33,393 nucleotides of DNA. Source: Candidatus Bathyarchaeota archaeon. Its GTDB lineage: Archaea > Thermoproteota > Bathyarchaeia > Bathyarchaeales > DTEX01. A program made the translations under genes and the position numbers. The stretch covers positions 67,797 through 101,189 of the forward strand of contig JAGTQE010000004.1 in the NCBI GenBank assembly GCA_018396635.1, written 5' to 3'. The notes below the pieces were generated by a model, which saw only the letters and a list, made by a program, of their open reading frames with translations, searched no databases and was not told the origin of the DNA. Shown one piece after another: positions 15,639 through 23,553 of the stretch (positions are counted from its first letter, which is position 1; every line of letters starts with the position of its first letter).

Positions 15639-16652
15639 ATGAAGATTCGAGTTGGATTTGTTGGTTGTGGCGGGATAGCCCAGAGACATATGGAGGCTCT
15701 CTTCAAAAACCCCAATGTAGCGCTTATTGCCTTCTGCGATATAGAGATAGAAAGAGCGAAAAGGTCCGCTGAAAAGTTTGGTGCTGAGGATGCTAAAGTA
15801 TTTGATAATGCTGGGAGCATGTTCGAGAAGGTTGAGCTGGATGCAGCGTTCTTCTGTATCCCACCATATGCGCATGACGCTGAGATGGTTGCAATAGAGC
15901 ATAATGTGCCATTCTTTGTTGAGAAGCCGATAAACCTCTACCTTGACCAAGCAAGAAAAATAGCCTCAGCCGTTGAGAAAAGGAAAATCCTCACCAGCGT
16001 CGGATATATGAACCGGTATAGGAAGGGGGTTCAAATAGTTAAAGAGGTACTTCGCGAGGATCCGCCGATACTTGTGTTAGGCGGCTGGATCAGCGGTACG
16101 CCGAAGCCGTCACCAGAGACGCCGATATGGAGATGGTGGATAAGGAAGGAGAAGAGTGGGGGGCAGTTCCATGAGCAAGTAACCCACACAGTTGACCTAG
16201 CCAGATTTTTATGTGGAGAGATAAACGAAGTTTGCGCGTATCCAGCTAAGGGCTTCAATAGAAATGTCCCGCCGGAATACAATATTGAAGATGCAAGTGT
16301 AGTTAATGTGAAGTTTGCTAATGGCGCCATTGGAAGCTTTTGGGCTTCATGTTCAGCTAATGCTGGTGGAGGGGGTGTAACGTTAAGCATATATGCCAAT
16401 AAAACTACTGCGCTCTTCACACGCTGGGAACATGATTTAAGGTTGCTCCGCATGAATATGGAGCCTCTAGAGGTTCCGGGAGAACCAAATATATTTGAGA
16501 TAGAAGATAATGCTTTCATAGACGCCATTAGACTTAACGATCCATCAAAAATCCTATGCACATATATGGATGGCTTAAAGACTATGGAAGTAACGATTGC
16601 AGCTAATATATCCATGGAGACCGGAAAACCAGTTAAACTTCCATTACCTTAA
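15639..16652 (+). CDS. Gfo/Idh/MocA family oxidoreductase
   Basis: A 337-residue NAD(P)-dependent sugar or inositol dehydrogenase-like protein. The N-terminal Rossmann fold shows VGFVGCGGIAQRH (GxGGxA, residues 6-18). EKP at 95-97 is the family's catalytic lysine motif. The C-terminal domain has the substrate-face pattern GGQFHEQVTHTVDLARFL, where the His and Asp residues usually bind sugar hydroxyls. ATG 15639 is preceded by GGAGGT (15624-15629). It lies about 46 nt behind the epimerase gene and 47 nt before the fucosidase gene. Oxidation or reduction of a sugar released by the fucosidase is a reasonable inference; the substrate is not known. Confidence 0.9.
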   Translation: MKIRVGFVGCGGIAQRHMEALFKNPNVALIAFCDIEIERAKRSAEKFGAEDAKVFDNAGSMFEKVELDAAFFCIPPYAHDAEMVAIEHNVPFFVEKPINLYLDQARKIASAVEKRKILTSVGYMNRYRKGVQIVKEVLREDPPILVLGGWISGTPKPSPETPIWRWWIRKEKSGGQFHEQVTHTVDLARFLCGEINEVCAYPAKGFNRNVPPEYNIEDASVVNVKFANGAIGSFWASCSANAGGGGVTLSIYANKTTALFTRWEHDLRLLRMNMEPLEVPGEPNIFEIEDNAFIDAIRLNDPSKILCTYMDGLKTMEVTIAANISMETGKPVKLPLP

Positions 16653-16699
16653 ACATTCATATTTCATTTTCAAGTTCAAGCTATTTGGAGGAATTGAAA

Positions 16700-17917
16700 A
16701 TGTCTTCAAAAGCAAAATTTACTTTTCCTGAGAGGTTAAGATGGTGGATTGAAGCCAGATTTGGAATGTTCATCCACTGGGGCCTGTACGCTATCCCAGC
16801 ACGCGGAGAATGGGTAATGTACTGTGAGCGTATACCTAAATCCGAGTATGCCAAACTGGCCCGAAGATTCAATCCTAAAAGGTTTAATGCCGACGAGTGG
16901 GTTGCTTTAGCTAAGGAGGCTGGCATGCGATACATGGTTCTGACGACTAGGCATCATGATGGCTTCTGTCTCTGGGATAGTCAAGTCTCAGACTTCACGT
17001 CTGTTAAGGCTACGCCGGCAAAGAGGGATTTTATAGCCGAGTATGTTGAGGCTTGCCGCAGAGCCAATATGCGGATAGGCTTTTATTATTCGCTCCTAGA
17101 TTGGCGCTGGCCGGAATACTGGGATGGACCCGCCAAGAACCCTGAAGGATGGGCTAAATTCCGCGATTACGTGCATGCGCAGGTCCGCGAGCTCATGACT
17201 AATTATGGGAAAATAGATATACTTTGGTATGATGGCGCATGGCCGTATAAGGCTGAAGATTGGCAATCTGACCGCCTGAACGCCATGGTCCGCAGCCTAC
17301 AGCCGGACATAATTATAAATAATCGTTCCGGGCTTCCAGAAGATTTTGAGACTCCGGAGCAGCATATAAGATACTATGATAGGCCATGGGAGTCATGTAT
17401 GACTATAGACGAGTCATGGTGGGGTTATCATGCAGGCGACAAGCACCTCAAAAGCCCCCTGGAGATCGTTAGGTTACTTGTCCGCTGTGTTGCAGGAAAT
17501 GGAAATTTACTCCTTAATGTCGGCCCTATGGCTGATGGAAGCATACCAGAAGCCTACAAGCGTAGGCTTAGGGCCGTCGGCGAGTGGCTTAAGCGGAACG
17601 GTGAGTCGATTTATGGCGCTGGCTCAGCGCCTTTCAGTGCAGCCCACCTTGGACAGGTTACGGCTAAAGGCAACAGGGTTTACATACATGTGTTTTATTG
17701 GACAGGTAAAGGCGAGATATGCGTTGCGGGAATAAAGAATAAAGCTGTCGGAGCCTATATGTTGGCAACAGGTGAAAGTTTGCCATTCGATCAGAGGGAG
17801 GATCGCCTCTTTGTTAAGGGGCTCCCAAGAAGGGCCCCGGACCCGATAGATACAGTTATCGCTATAGACCTTGAGGGCGAGCCCGAGGCGGCTCCACCAT
17901 CCTTCTGGACTAAGTAA
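16700..17917 (+). CDS. Alpha-L-fucosidase, GH29
   Basis: A 405-residue retaining glycoside hydrolase. GH29 signatures are RFGMFIHWGLYAIPA near the N-terminus, TTRHHDGFCLWDS (H85, H86, D87) and ILWYDGAWPY, in which Asp178 is the expected nucleophile of the W-x-D-G motif. It releases L-fucose from non-reducing ends; the acid/base residue varies between subfamilies and I cannot place it. There is no signal peptide, so it appears to be cytoplasmic and would act on imported oligosaccharides, although no transporter is in the window. ATG 16700 follows GGAGG (16687-16691) at a good distance. The C-terminal 80 residues form the beta-sandwich commonly found after the barrel. It is the third and last gene of the operon. 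Confidence 0.92.
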   Translation: MSSKAKFTFPERLRWWIEARFGMFIHWGLYAIPARGEWVMYCERIPKSEYAKLARRFNPKRFNADEWVALAKEAGMRYMVLTTRHHDGFCLWDSQVSDFTSVKATPAKRDFIAEYVEACRRANMRIGFYYSLLDWRWPEYWDGPAKNPEGWAKFRDYVHAQVRELMTNYGKIDILWYDGAWPYKAEDWQSDRLNAMVRSLQPDIIINNRSGLPEDFETPEQHIRYYDRPWESCMTIDESWWGYHAGDKHLKSPLEIVRLLVRCVAGNGNLLLNVGPMADGSIPEAYKRRLRAVGEWLKRNGESIYGAGSAPFSAAHLGQVTAKGNRVYIHVFYWTGKGEICVAGIKNKAVGAYMLATGESLPFDQREDRLFVKGLPRRAPDPIDTVIAIDLEGEPEAAPPSFWTK

Positions 17918-17923
17918 GCGCAG

Positions 17924-17937
17924 TTAAAATTAATTAA
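17924..17937 (+). promoter_or_regulatory. TATA box of the purine operon (leaderless start)
   Basis: TTAAAATTAATTAA is centred about 31 nt before the purS ATG at 17962, and no ribosome-binding site intervenes. A leaderless purS transcript is therefore likely. The T-run at 17950-17959 may also serve as the terminator of the fucosidase operon. Confidence 0.5.
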
Positions 17938-17961
17938 CTCCTAGCCTTCCTTTTTTCTTCT

Positions 17962-18210
17962 ATGAGATATGTTGCCAGGGTTGAGGTTAGCCTAAAGCCT
18001 GGGCACTCCGACCCTGAAGGTGAGACCACTAGGGATGCTCTTGTGGAGCTTAAGTATCCTATTGAGTCCGTTAGGGTTAGTAAAGTTTATGAGATAATTT
18101 TTGAGGCTGAATCGATTGATGAGGCTAAGGTTAAAGTTGAGGAGATGTGTAGAAGGCTTTTAGCGAATCCAGTTAAAGACGACTATAAGTATAGCATAGA
18201 GGAAGTTTAA
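17962..18210 (+). CDS. purS: Phosphoribosylformylglycinamidine synthase subunit PurS
   Basis: An 82-residue subunit that bridges PurQ and PurL and helps channel ammonia in FGAM synthetase, the fourth step of IMP synthesis. The sequence shows the typical pattern VEVSLKPGHSDPEGETT near the N-terminus. YPIESVRVSKVYEI and a C-terminal CRRLLANPVKDDY follow, both characteristic of PurS, and the length is normal. It starts at an ATG with no ribosome-binding site, directly downstream of a TATA box. Its stop is two bases before the purL start, so purS, purL and purQ form one operon. Confidence 0.95.
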   Translation: MRYVARVEVSLKPGHSDPEGETTRDALVELKYPIESVRVSKVYEIIFEAESIDEAKVKVEEMCRRLLANPVKDDYKYSIEEV

Positions 18211-18212
18211 GG

Positions 18213-20600
18213 ATGATGGGGCGAATATACATTAGAAGGAGAGATGTGCCCTTCGAACTCTATGAAGTCAATTTGCTTGAGGCTGGTGATGAGGAGCTTG
18301 TTAAGATAAGTGAGGAGATGGGCTTAGCGCTAAACCTTGAGGAGATGCGGGCCATAAAAGCATACTTTATGGGGAAGGGTAGAAACCCAACAGATGTCGA
18401 GATGCAAGCTCTTGGGCAGACATGGAGCGAACACTGCTTCCATAAAACCTTCAAGGGAGTAGTTGTCCTTCCAGATGGGCGTAAAATAGACTCACTCTTT
18501 AGGACATTTATAGCTAGAGTTACACGCGAACTAAATATGCCTTGGTGTATATCCGTCTTTGAGGATAACGCTGGAATAGTCCACTTTGAGGGCGACTATG
18601 GAGTAGCCGTTAAGGTTGAAACCCATAATCATCCATCCGCAATAGAGCCCTTCGGCGGCGCAGCGACAGGCATTGGCGGAGTGATCCGCGATATTCTCGG
18701 CGTATGGGCTGACCCAATAGCGTGCACAGATGTTCTCGGATTCGGTCCACTAAACTATGACTATAATAGGCTTCCGCCCGGAATAAAGCATCCAAAATAT
18801 ATTTTTAGGGGTGTTGTTGCGGGGATAGGGCACTATGGAAATAATATGGGTATACCGACTGTTAACGGAGCAATATATTTTGATGAGAGCTACGTGGGGA
18901 ACGTAGTCGTGTACTGCGGCTGCATTGGCATATTACCCATAAGCAGGTATGTGAAGAAAGCTAAAGCTGGGGATCACCTTGTCTTAGCTGGCGGGAGAAC
19001 TGGTCGTGATGGAATACATGGCGTAACCTTTGCATCGCTGGAATTAACGGAGAAATCTGAGGAGGTTTCTAGGCCAGCTGTACAGATAGCCAATCCAATA
19101 GAGGAGGAGAAGCTTAAGAGGGCAATAATATCTATAAGGGATCTAGGCTTAGCCTCATCCATAACCGATCTAGGCGGTGGAGGGCTCTCAAGCGCTATTG
19201 GAGAAACAGCATACAAGTTTAACTGCGGGGCGCATGTGGAGCTCGACAAAGTCCCACTTAAGTATCCCAATATTGCGCCATGGGAAATCTATATTTCTGA
19301 ATCCCAGGAGCGTATGCTCCTAACAGTTCCGGAGGAAAACTTAGATAAGGTTTTAGAGATTTTCCGCGAAGAGGATGTGGAGGCAACATCGGTCGGTAGA
19401 CTTACAGATGACAGGGTCTTAAGAATATTTTATGGAGGCTTTAAGGTTGCGGAGATCGATATACCATTCCTATTTAATCCACCTAAATCATATAGGGCCG
19501 CCATTTTCGTTAAGCCTGATCTTAAAGAACCTATATTCAATGAGCCGGATGACTTAACAAACTTCCTTCTAAAGATTCTCTCATCACCAAACATTGCCAG
19601 TAAAGAGTCAGTTATTAGGACATATGACCATGAGGTTAAAGGGAACACTGTTTTAAAGCCACTCTGTGGGAAGAATAATGGTCCGAGCGACGCAGCCGTC
19701 ATAAAACCTTTAGATAATTCATGGAGGGGGATAGTGATATCATGCGGAATGAACCCGCAGTACGGTAAGATCGACGCCTACTGGATGGCGGCTTCCGCAA
19801 TAGATGAAGCCATAAGGAATAATGTTGCTGTTGGAGGTAGAAGAATAGCATTACTCGATAATTTTGTTTGGGGTAACCCCGAAAAGCCCGATAGAATGGG
19901 GTCGCTTGTAAGAGCTTGCATGGCATGCTATAGATTCGCTAAGGGCTTTAGAACCCCATTTATTTCCGGAAAAGACAGCCTATATAATGAGTCGCCGCTA
20001 GGCCCCGTTACGCCAACTCTCCTCATAACGGCCGTTGGGATAGCTCCAGACGTTAGAAGGATTGTCTCAATGGATCTTAAAGAGCCTGGAAACCTGCTAT
20101 ATATAGTTGGGCGAACATATGCCGAGCTAGGTGGATCCGAATACTATAGGGCTAGAGGTTTCCTAGGAAGGAGTGTTCCAAAGGTTAGGTTGAGGGAGGC
20201 TAGGCGAAACATGAGGGCGATACTCAGGGCTATTGATAGGGGGTATGTGAGGGCCTGCCATGATATATCTGAGGGCGGGCTAGCTGTAGCGGCTGCTGAG
20301 ATGGCGCTGGCCGGAGGATTAGGCTTAGAGATATGGCTGGAAAACGTTCCTAGAGCACATGAAGTGCAAAGAAACGATTATGTGTTGTTCTCTGAGTCGA
20401 ACAGTCGCTTTCTAGTTGAGGTTCCGGAGAAGTATAAGGAGATGTTTGAGTTAACGGTTAGGAATGCGCCGTATGCTCTGATAGGCGAGGTTAAAAATGA
20501 TAGATCATTCATTATTAACGGACTTGATGGGAGACGCATAGTGAATACGGATGTAGAATCCCTACTAAGAGCGTGGAGGAATCCCTCCTTCGGAGACTGA
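18213..20600 (+). CDS. purL: Phosphoribosylformylglycinamidine synthase subunit PurL
   Basis: The 795-residue synthetase subunit converts FGAR, ATP and ammonia into FGAM. Landmarks include QTWSEHCFHKTF, with the catalytic histidine of the SEHC motif, and ETHNHPSAIEPFGGAATG, with the nucleotide and FGAR-binding residues. DLGGGGLSSAIGE, KDSLYNES and CHDISEGGLAVA in the second half also belong to the family. It is the stand-alone small-type PurL without fused PurS or glutaminase domains, at the long end of the family range. Two adjacent ATGs (18213 and 18216) follow GAGGAAG at the end of purS. purQ begins six bases after its stop. Confidence 0.96.
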   Translation: MMGRIYIRRRDVPFELYEVNLLEAGDEELVKISEEMGLALNLEEMRAIKAYFMGKGRNPTDVEMQALGQTWSEHCFHKTFKGVVVLPDGRKIDSLFRTFIARVTRELNMPWCISVFEDNAGIVHFEGDYGVAVKVETHNHPSAIEPFGGAATGIGGVIRDILGVWADPIACTDVLGFGPLNYDYNRLPPGIKHPKYIFRGVVAGIGHYGNNMGIPTVNGAIYFDESYVGNVVVYCGCIGILPISRYVKKAKAGDHLVLAGGRTGRDGIHGVTFASLELTEKSEEVSRPAVQIANPIEEEKLKRAIISIRDLGLASSITDLGGGGLSSAIGETAYKFNCGAHVELDKVPLKYPNIAPWEIYISESQERMLLTVPEENLDKVLEIFREEDVEATSVGRLTDDRVLRIFYGGFKVAEIDIPFLFNPPKSYRAAIFVKPDLKEPIFNEPDDLTNFLLKILSSPNIASKESVIRTYDHEVKGNTVLKPLCGKNNGPSDAAVIKPLDNSWRGIVISCGMNPQYGKIDAYWMAASAIDEAIRNNVAVGGRRIALLDNFVWGNPEKPDRMGSLVRACMACYRFAKGFRTPFISGKDSLYNESPLGPVTPTLLITAVGIAPDVRRIVSMDLKEPGNLLYIVGRTYAELGGSEYYRARGFLGRSVPKVRLREARRNMRAILRAIDRGYVRACHDISEGGLAVAAAEMALAGGLGLEIWLENVPRAHEVQRNDYVLFSESNSRFLVEVPEKYKEMFELTVRNAPYALIGEVKNDRSFIINGLDGRRIVNTDVESLLRAWRNPSFGD

Positions 20601-20606
20601 CCGACT

Positions 20607-21416
20607 ATGAAGATAGGGGATATTAGAGTCTGCATAATTAGGGTTGGCGGAACCAACTGTGACGCCGAGACGAAGCGAGCATTCGAGGATCTTGGGGCTA
20701 GGGCATCAATACGCCACTTAAATGAGGTGTCTAAGAGGAGGGATCTGCTCGACTATCATATACTCGTTTTTCCAGGAGGATTCTCCTATGGCGACTATGT
20801 TAGGGCAGGGGCTATTCTGGCGAAAACAGTGATGTCGAGAATTGGTAAGGAGATAAGGCTATTTATAGATGAAGGCAGACCAATACTTGGAATATGCAAT
20901 GGTTTCCAGATACTCGTCGAGGCCGGGCTACTTCCAGGGCTTAATGGTATAAGCGATTATCCAGAAGCCGCCCTGGCGACAAACATTCCAATAGGATATA
21001 GGTGTATGTGGGTTTATCTAAAGCACGAAGGTGATGGAAGATGTGCCTCAACATGGCTTATACCTAAGGGGCGTATTCTTCGTATGCCAGTAGCCCACGC
21101 CGAGGGGAGGTTTATCTTGTCAAGCGAGAAAGACTTGGAGAGGCTGATAGATAATGGACAAATAATCCTGAGATACTGCGATGAGAACGGCGAGTATGCT
21201 AACGGACGCTTTCCAGAGAACCCTAATGGCTCACTCTACGATATAGCTGGCATATGTAACCCTGATGGAACAATATTTGGCTTAATGCCACACCCTGAGA
21301 GGGCATATTATGGCTGGCAGCTACCGGACTGGACTAGGATAGGGAGACCGCCAAAGTATGGGGACGGTAGGCTAATATTCGAGTCTATAGTGAAGCATGT
21401 TGCGAAGAAGTTTTAA
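20607..21416 (+). CDS. purQ: Phosphoribosylformylglycinamidine synthase glutaminase subunit PurQ
   Basis: A 269-residue class I glutamine amidotransferase that supplies ammonia to PurL. The triad is complete: Cys97 in ILGICNGFQ, and His229 and Glu231 in LMPHPERA. FPGGFSYGDYVRAGA carries the oxyanion region typical of PurQ. It is about 40 residues longer than many bacterial PurQ proteins, with added segments around 140-155 and at the C-terminus, as in some archaeal forms. The ATG at 20607 follows GGAGACTGA at the end of purL. It completes the purSLQ operon. Confidence 0.95.
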   Translation: MKIGDIRVCIIRVGGTNCDAETKRAFEDLGARASIRHLNEVSKRRDLLDYHILVFPGGFSYGDYVRAGAILAKTVMSRIGKEIRLFIDEGRPILGICNGFQILVEAGLLPGLNGISDYPEAALATNIPIGYRCMWVYLKHEGDGRCASTWLIPKGRILRMPVAHAEGRFILSSEKDLERLIDNGQIILRYCDENGEYANGRFPENPNGSLYDIAGICNPDGTIFGLMPHPERAYYGWQLPDWTRIGRPPKYGDGRLIFESIVKHVAKKF

Positions 21417-21483
21417 CAGATAGACGCCACGTTAGATAAAAATAATCTTTGTAAACGTATACATTGTTAAAGTCTAAAAAGAG

Positions 21484-22557
21484 GTGGTTAACCTGAGAGG
21501 ATGTGAATCTACTAGCTCGGAAGTTAGGGTTGTGCTGGTTGGAGTTGGAGCAATGGGCTGCGAAATAGCTAAGCTCCTGCTAAGGAAGAAGGGCGTAAGA
21601 GTTGTTGGCGCTGTTGACCCAGCCCCCGACAAAGCTGGAAGGGACATAGGTGAGGTCATTGGCCTTAACAGGAAGCTTGGAATAACAATACTTAAAGATA
21701 TTGGAGATCTGAATGTTGAAGCCGACGTAGCGATACATGCAACCACGTCATTCCTTAATAGGGCTTATCCGCAGATAATCGAGTTAATTAAGCGAGGGTT
21801 TAACGTAATATCAACATGTGAGGAATTATCCTACCCATTCATTGTGAGCGAAGAATTATCAAAGGATATCGACGCCCTGGCTAAAAAATATGGTGTGACT
21901 GTTCTGGGGACTGGAATAAACCCCGGCTTTCTAATGGATACTCTAGTGATAGTGCTCTCAACGGCGTGTCAAGACATCAAGCGCATAAGCGTGGAAAGGG
22001 TTATTGACGCCGCTAAACGTAGACTGCCATTCCAAATTAAGATTGGGGCCGGGTTGAGCCCTGAAGAGTTTATGTTAAAGGTTTCTAGGGGTGATATAAC
22101 CGGGCATGTAGGCTTAAAGCAGTCGATAGCGATGATAGCTGATGCATTAGGCTTAAAGCTTGATAGGATTTACGAAGAACCGATAGCGCCCATAATAGCG
22201 GAGAAGGAGGTAAAAAGCGCTTTCATAACTGTGAAGCCCGGCTTAGTTGCAGGTTTACATCAACTCGCCTATGGAGCTATTGGCGGCGAGAACATGATAA
22301 CTCTTTCTTTTAAGGCTTATATTGGTGCGGCAGAGGAATACGATTCTATAATAATTGACGGCACACCTCCGATAATCGAAAAGATATCGCCATGCATACA
22401 CGGGGACATTGGAACAGCAGCGGTCATAGTAAATCTAATACCTAAAGTAATCAACGCGCCCTCCGGACTGAAAACCATGAAAGACATTCAATTACCCTCA
22501 GCTATCCTTGGAGACATGAAACTATTTATAGCAAAGAGATCTAAAAGTCTCTTCTGA
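21484..22557 (+). CDS. DapB-like NAD(P)-dependent oxidoreductase (2,4-diaminopentanoate dehydrogenase-like)
   Basis: A 357-residue Rossmann oxidoreductase. VVLVGVGAMGCEIAK (about 16-30) is the dinucleotide-binding loop. IHATTSFL and the later GTGINPGFLMDTL follow the pattern of the dihydrodipicolinate reductase-like group that includes 2,4-diaminopentanoate dehydrogenase. The length fits that group and is longer than true DapB, so lysine biosynthesis is unlikely. The start is uncertain: GAGGTG at 21481-21486 overlaps GTG 21484 and is better spaced for CTG 21493 than for the GTG itself. It sits directly before an acetamidase/formamidase homologue, suggesting amino or amide compound metabolism. 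The substrate is not known. Confidence 0.75.
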   Translation: MVNLRGCESTSSEVRVVLVGVGAMGCEIAKLLLRKKGVRVVGAVDPAPDKAGRDIGEVIGLNRKLGITILKDIGDLNVEADVAIHATTSFLNRAYPQIIELIKRGFNVISTCEELSYPFIVSEELSKDIDALAKKYGVTVLGTGINPGFLMDTLVIVLSTACQDIKRISVERVIDAAKRRLPFQIKIGAGLSPEEFMLKVSRGDITGHVGLKQSIAMIADALGLKLDRIYEEPIAPIIAEKEVKSAFITVKPGLVAGLHQLAYGAIGGENMITLSFKAYIGAAEEYDSIIIDGTPPIIEKISPCIHGDIGTAAVIVNLIPKVINAPSGLKTMKDIQLPSAILGDMKLFIAKRSKSLF

Positions 22558-22567
22558 GGGATTTTCT

Positions 22568-23509
22568 TTGGTCAGAGTTAGCTTTAAGGATATAGGCTTA
22601 AGATATACTCTGAGCCCATATGAGAAGCCTGTGGCTCACATTAAGCCCGGCGAAGAGATAACTGTGGAGGTTGAAGATGCATCATCAGGCCAGATTAGAA
22701 TGGAGAGCGACTTGAGGGATAGAAGTAAAGTGCCATTTGGGAATCCCCTAGTTGGGCCGATATATATTGATGGAGCTAAGCCGGGTGAATCTATTATTAT
22801 ACAAGTGAAGGATATTAGGCCTACAATAGGTCAGGGCGCAATATACTCATCAGAATTCAATGAAAAGTATCTCACAGAGGTTCCCATACTGAGGTTTATG
22901 GGGCTATCGTTTCCACGCAAGACGAAAATATGCAGAATCATAAATGGATCAGTCCTCTTTGACGGTTTAAAGCTACCATATAAGCCTATGATTGGAACGA
23001 TTGGAACAGCGCCCTATCCAGAGGCCGAGTGCATTTCCTCAAGCGTGATTCCTGGAAGACATGGCGGAAACATGGATCTGCCAGACATCTGCCCAGGAAG
23101 CAAAGTGATTCTACCAGTGTTCCATGAGGGCGCTCTACTCTACTTAGGCGACGTACACGCAATTCAAGGCGATGGCGAAATATTCGGCACAGCTGTGGAG
23201 ATGCCGGCTGAAGTAACCCTAAAGGTTGATGTCTCTAGGGAGAATGTGAACTGGCCGAGGATAGAGAATGCAGAGGAAATAATGTATGTTGCAACAACGG
23301 GCGCTGGGAGAAGCTTTGAGGACGCTGTGAGGATAGCCTTCTTAGAGCTAGCGGTATACATGGAGAAAGAGTATGGTATAGATAGGATTAGCGGATTAAT
23401 GTTATGCTCCTTAGTTGGAAAGATTAGCGTGGGAAATTTATGGGCCGTTGCTGCAAAAATTAAGAGAAAATATTTGGAGGAGTTTTCAGCTACAGGGATG
23501 AGGCGATAA
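22568..23509 (+). CDS. Acetamidase/formamidase family protein
   Basis: A 313-residue FmdA/AmdA-family amidohydrolase expected to hydrolyse a small amide to an acid and ammonia. Family stretches are IRMESDLRDRS near 45-55, NPLVGPIYIDGAKPGE, PGRHGGNMDLPDICPGS and LYLGDVHAIQGDGEIFGTA. The last holds the conserved Asp, His and Glu around the metal centre. Length is normal for the family. A TTG start at 22568 follows GAGGGA seven bases upstream. It lies ten bases behind the DapB-like oxidoreductase gene, so the two should be co-transcribed and may act on the same compound. Which amide is cut is unknown. Confidence 0.88.
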   Translation: MVRVSFKDIGLRYTLSPYEKPVAHIKPGEEITVEVEDASSGQIRMESDLRDRSKVPFGNPLVGPIYIDGAKPGESIIIQVKDIRPTIGQGAIYSSEFNEKYLTEVPILRFMGLSFPRKTKICRIINGSVLFDGLKLPYKPMIGTIGTAPYPEAECISSSVIPGRHGGNMDLPDICPGSKVILPVFHEGALLYLGDVHAIQGDGEIFGTAVEMPAEVTLKVDVSRENVNWPRIENAEEIMYVATTGAGRSFEDAVRIAFLELAVYMEKEYGIDRISGLMLCSLVGKISVGNLWAVAAKIKRKYLEEFSATGMRR

Positions 23510-23520
23510 GCATGGATTTG

Positions 23521-23552
23521 AAGGGTTAATGGAGACGACCAACCCTTTCTTT
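23521..23552 (+). terminator. Hairpin with T-rich tail after the acetamidase gene
   Basis: AAGGGTT (23521-23527) and AACCCTT (23541-23547) form a perfect 7-bp stem with a 13-nt loop followed by TCTTT. It ends just before the next ATG at 23554. It could end the acetamidase operon or occlude the start of the radical SAM gene; archaeal terminators often need only the T-run. Confidence 0.35.
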
Positions 23553-23553
23553 A

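Noticed and set aside
16031-16615. Minus-strand frame of 194 codons inside the Gfo/Idh/MocA gene
   Set aside because: It is antisense to a well-supported enzyme gene and shows no recognisable domain.
21484-22557. Dihydrodipicolinate reductase (dapB)
   Set aside because: The protein is about 90 residues too long for DapB, and it pairs with an acetamidase rather than lysine genes.
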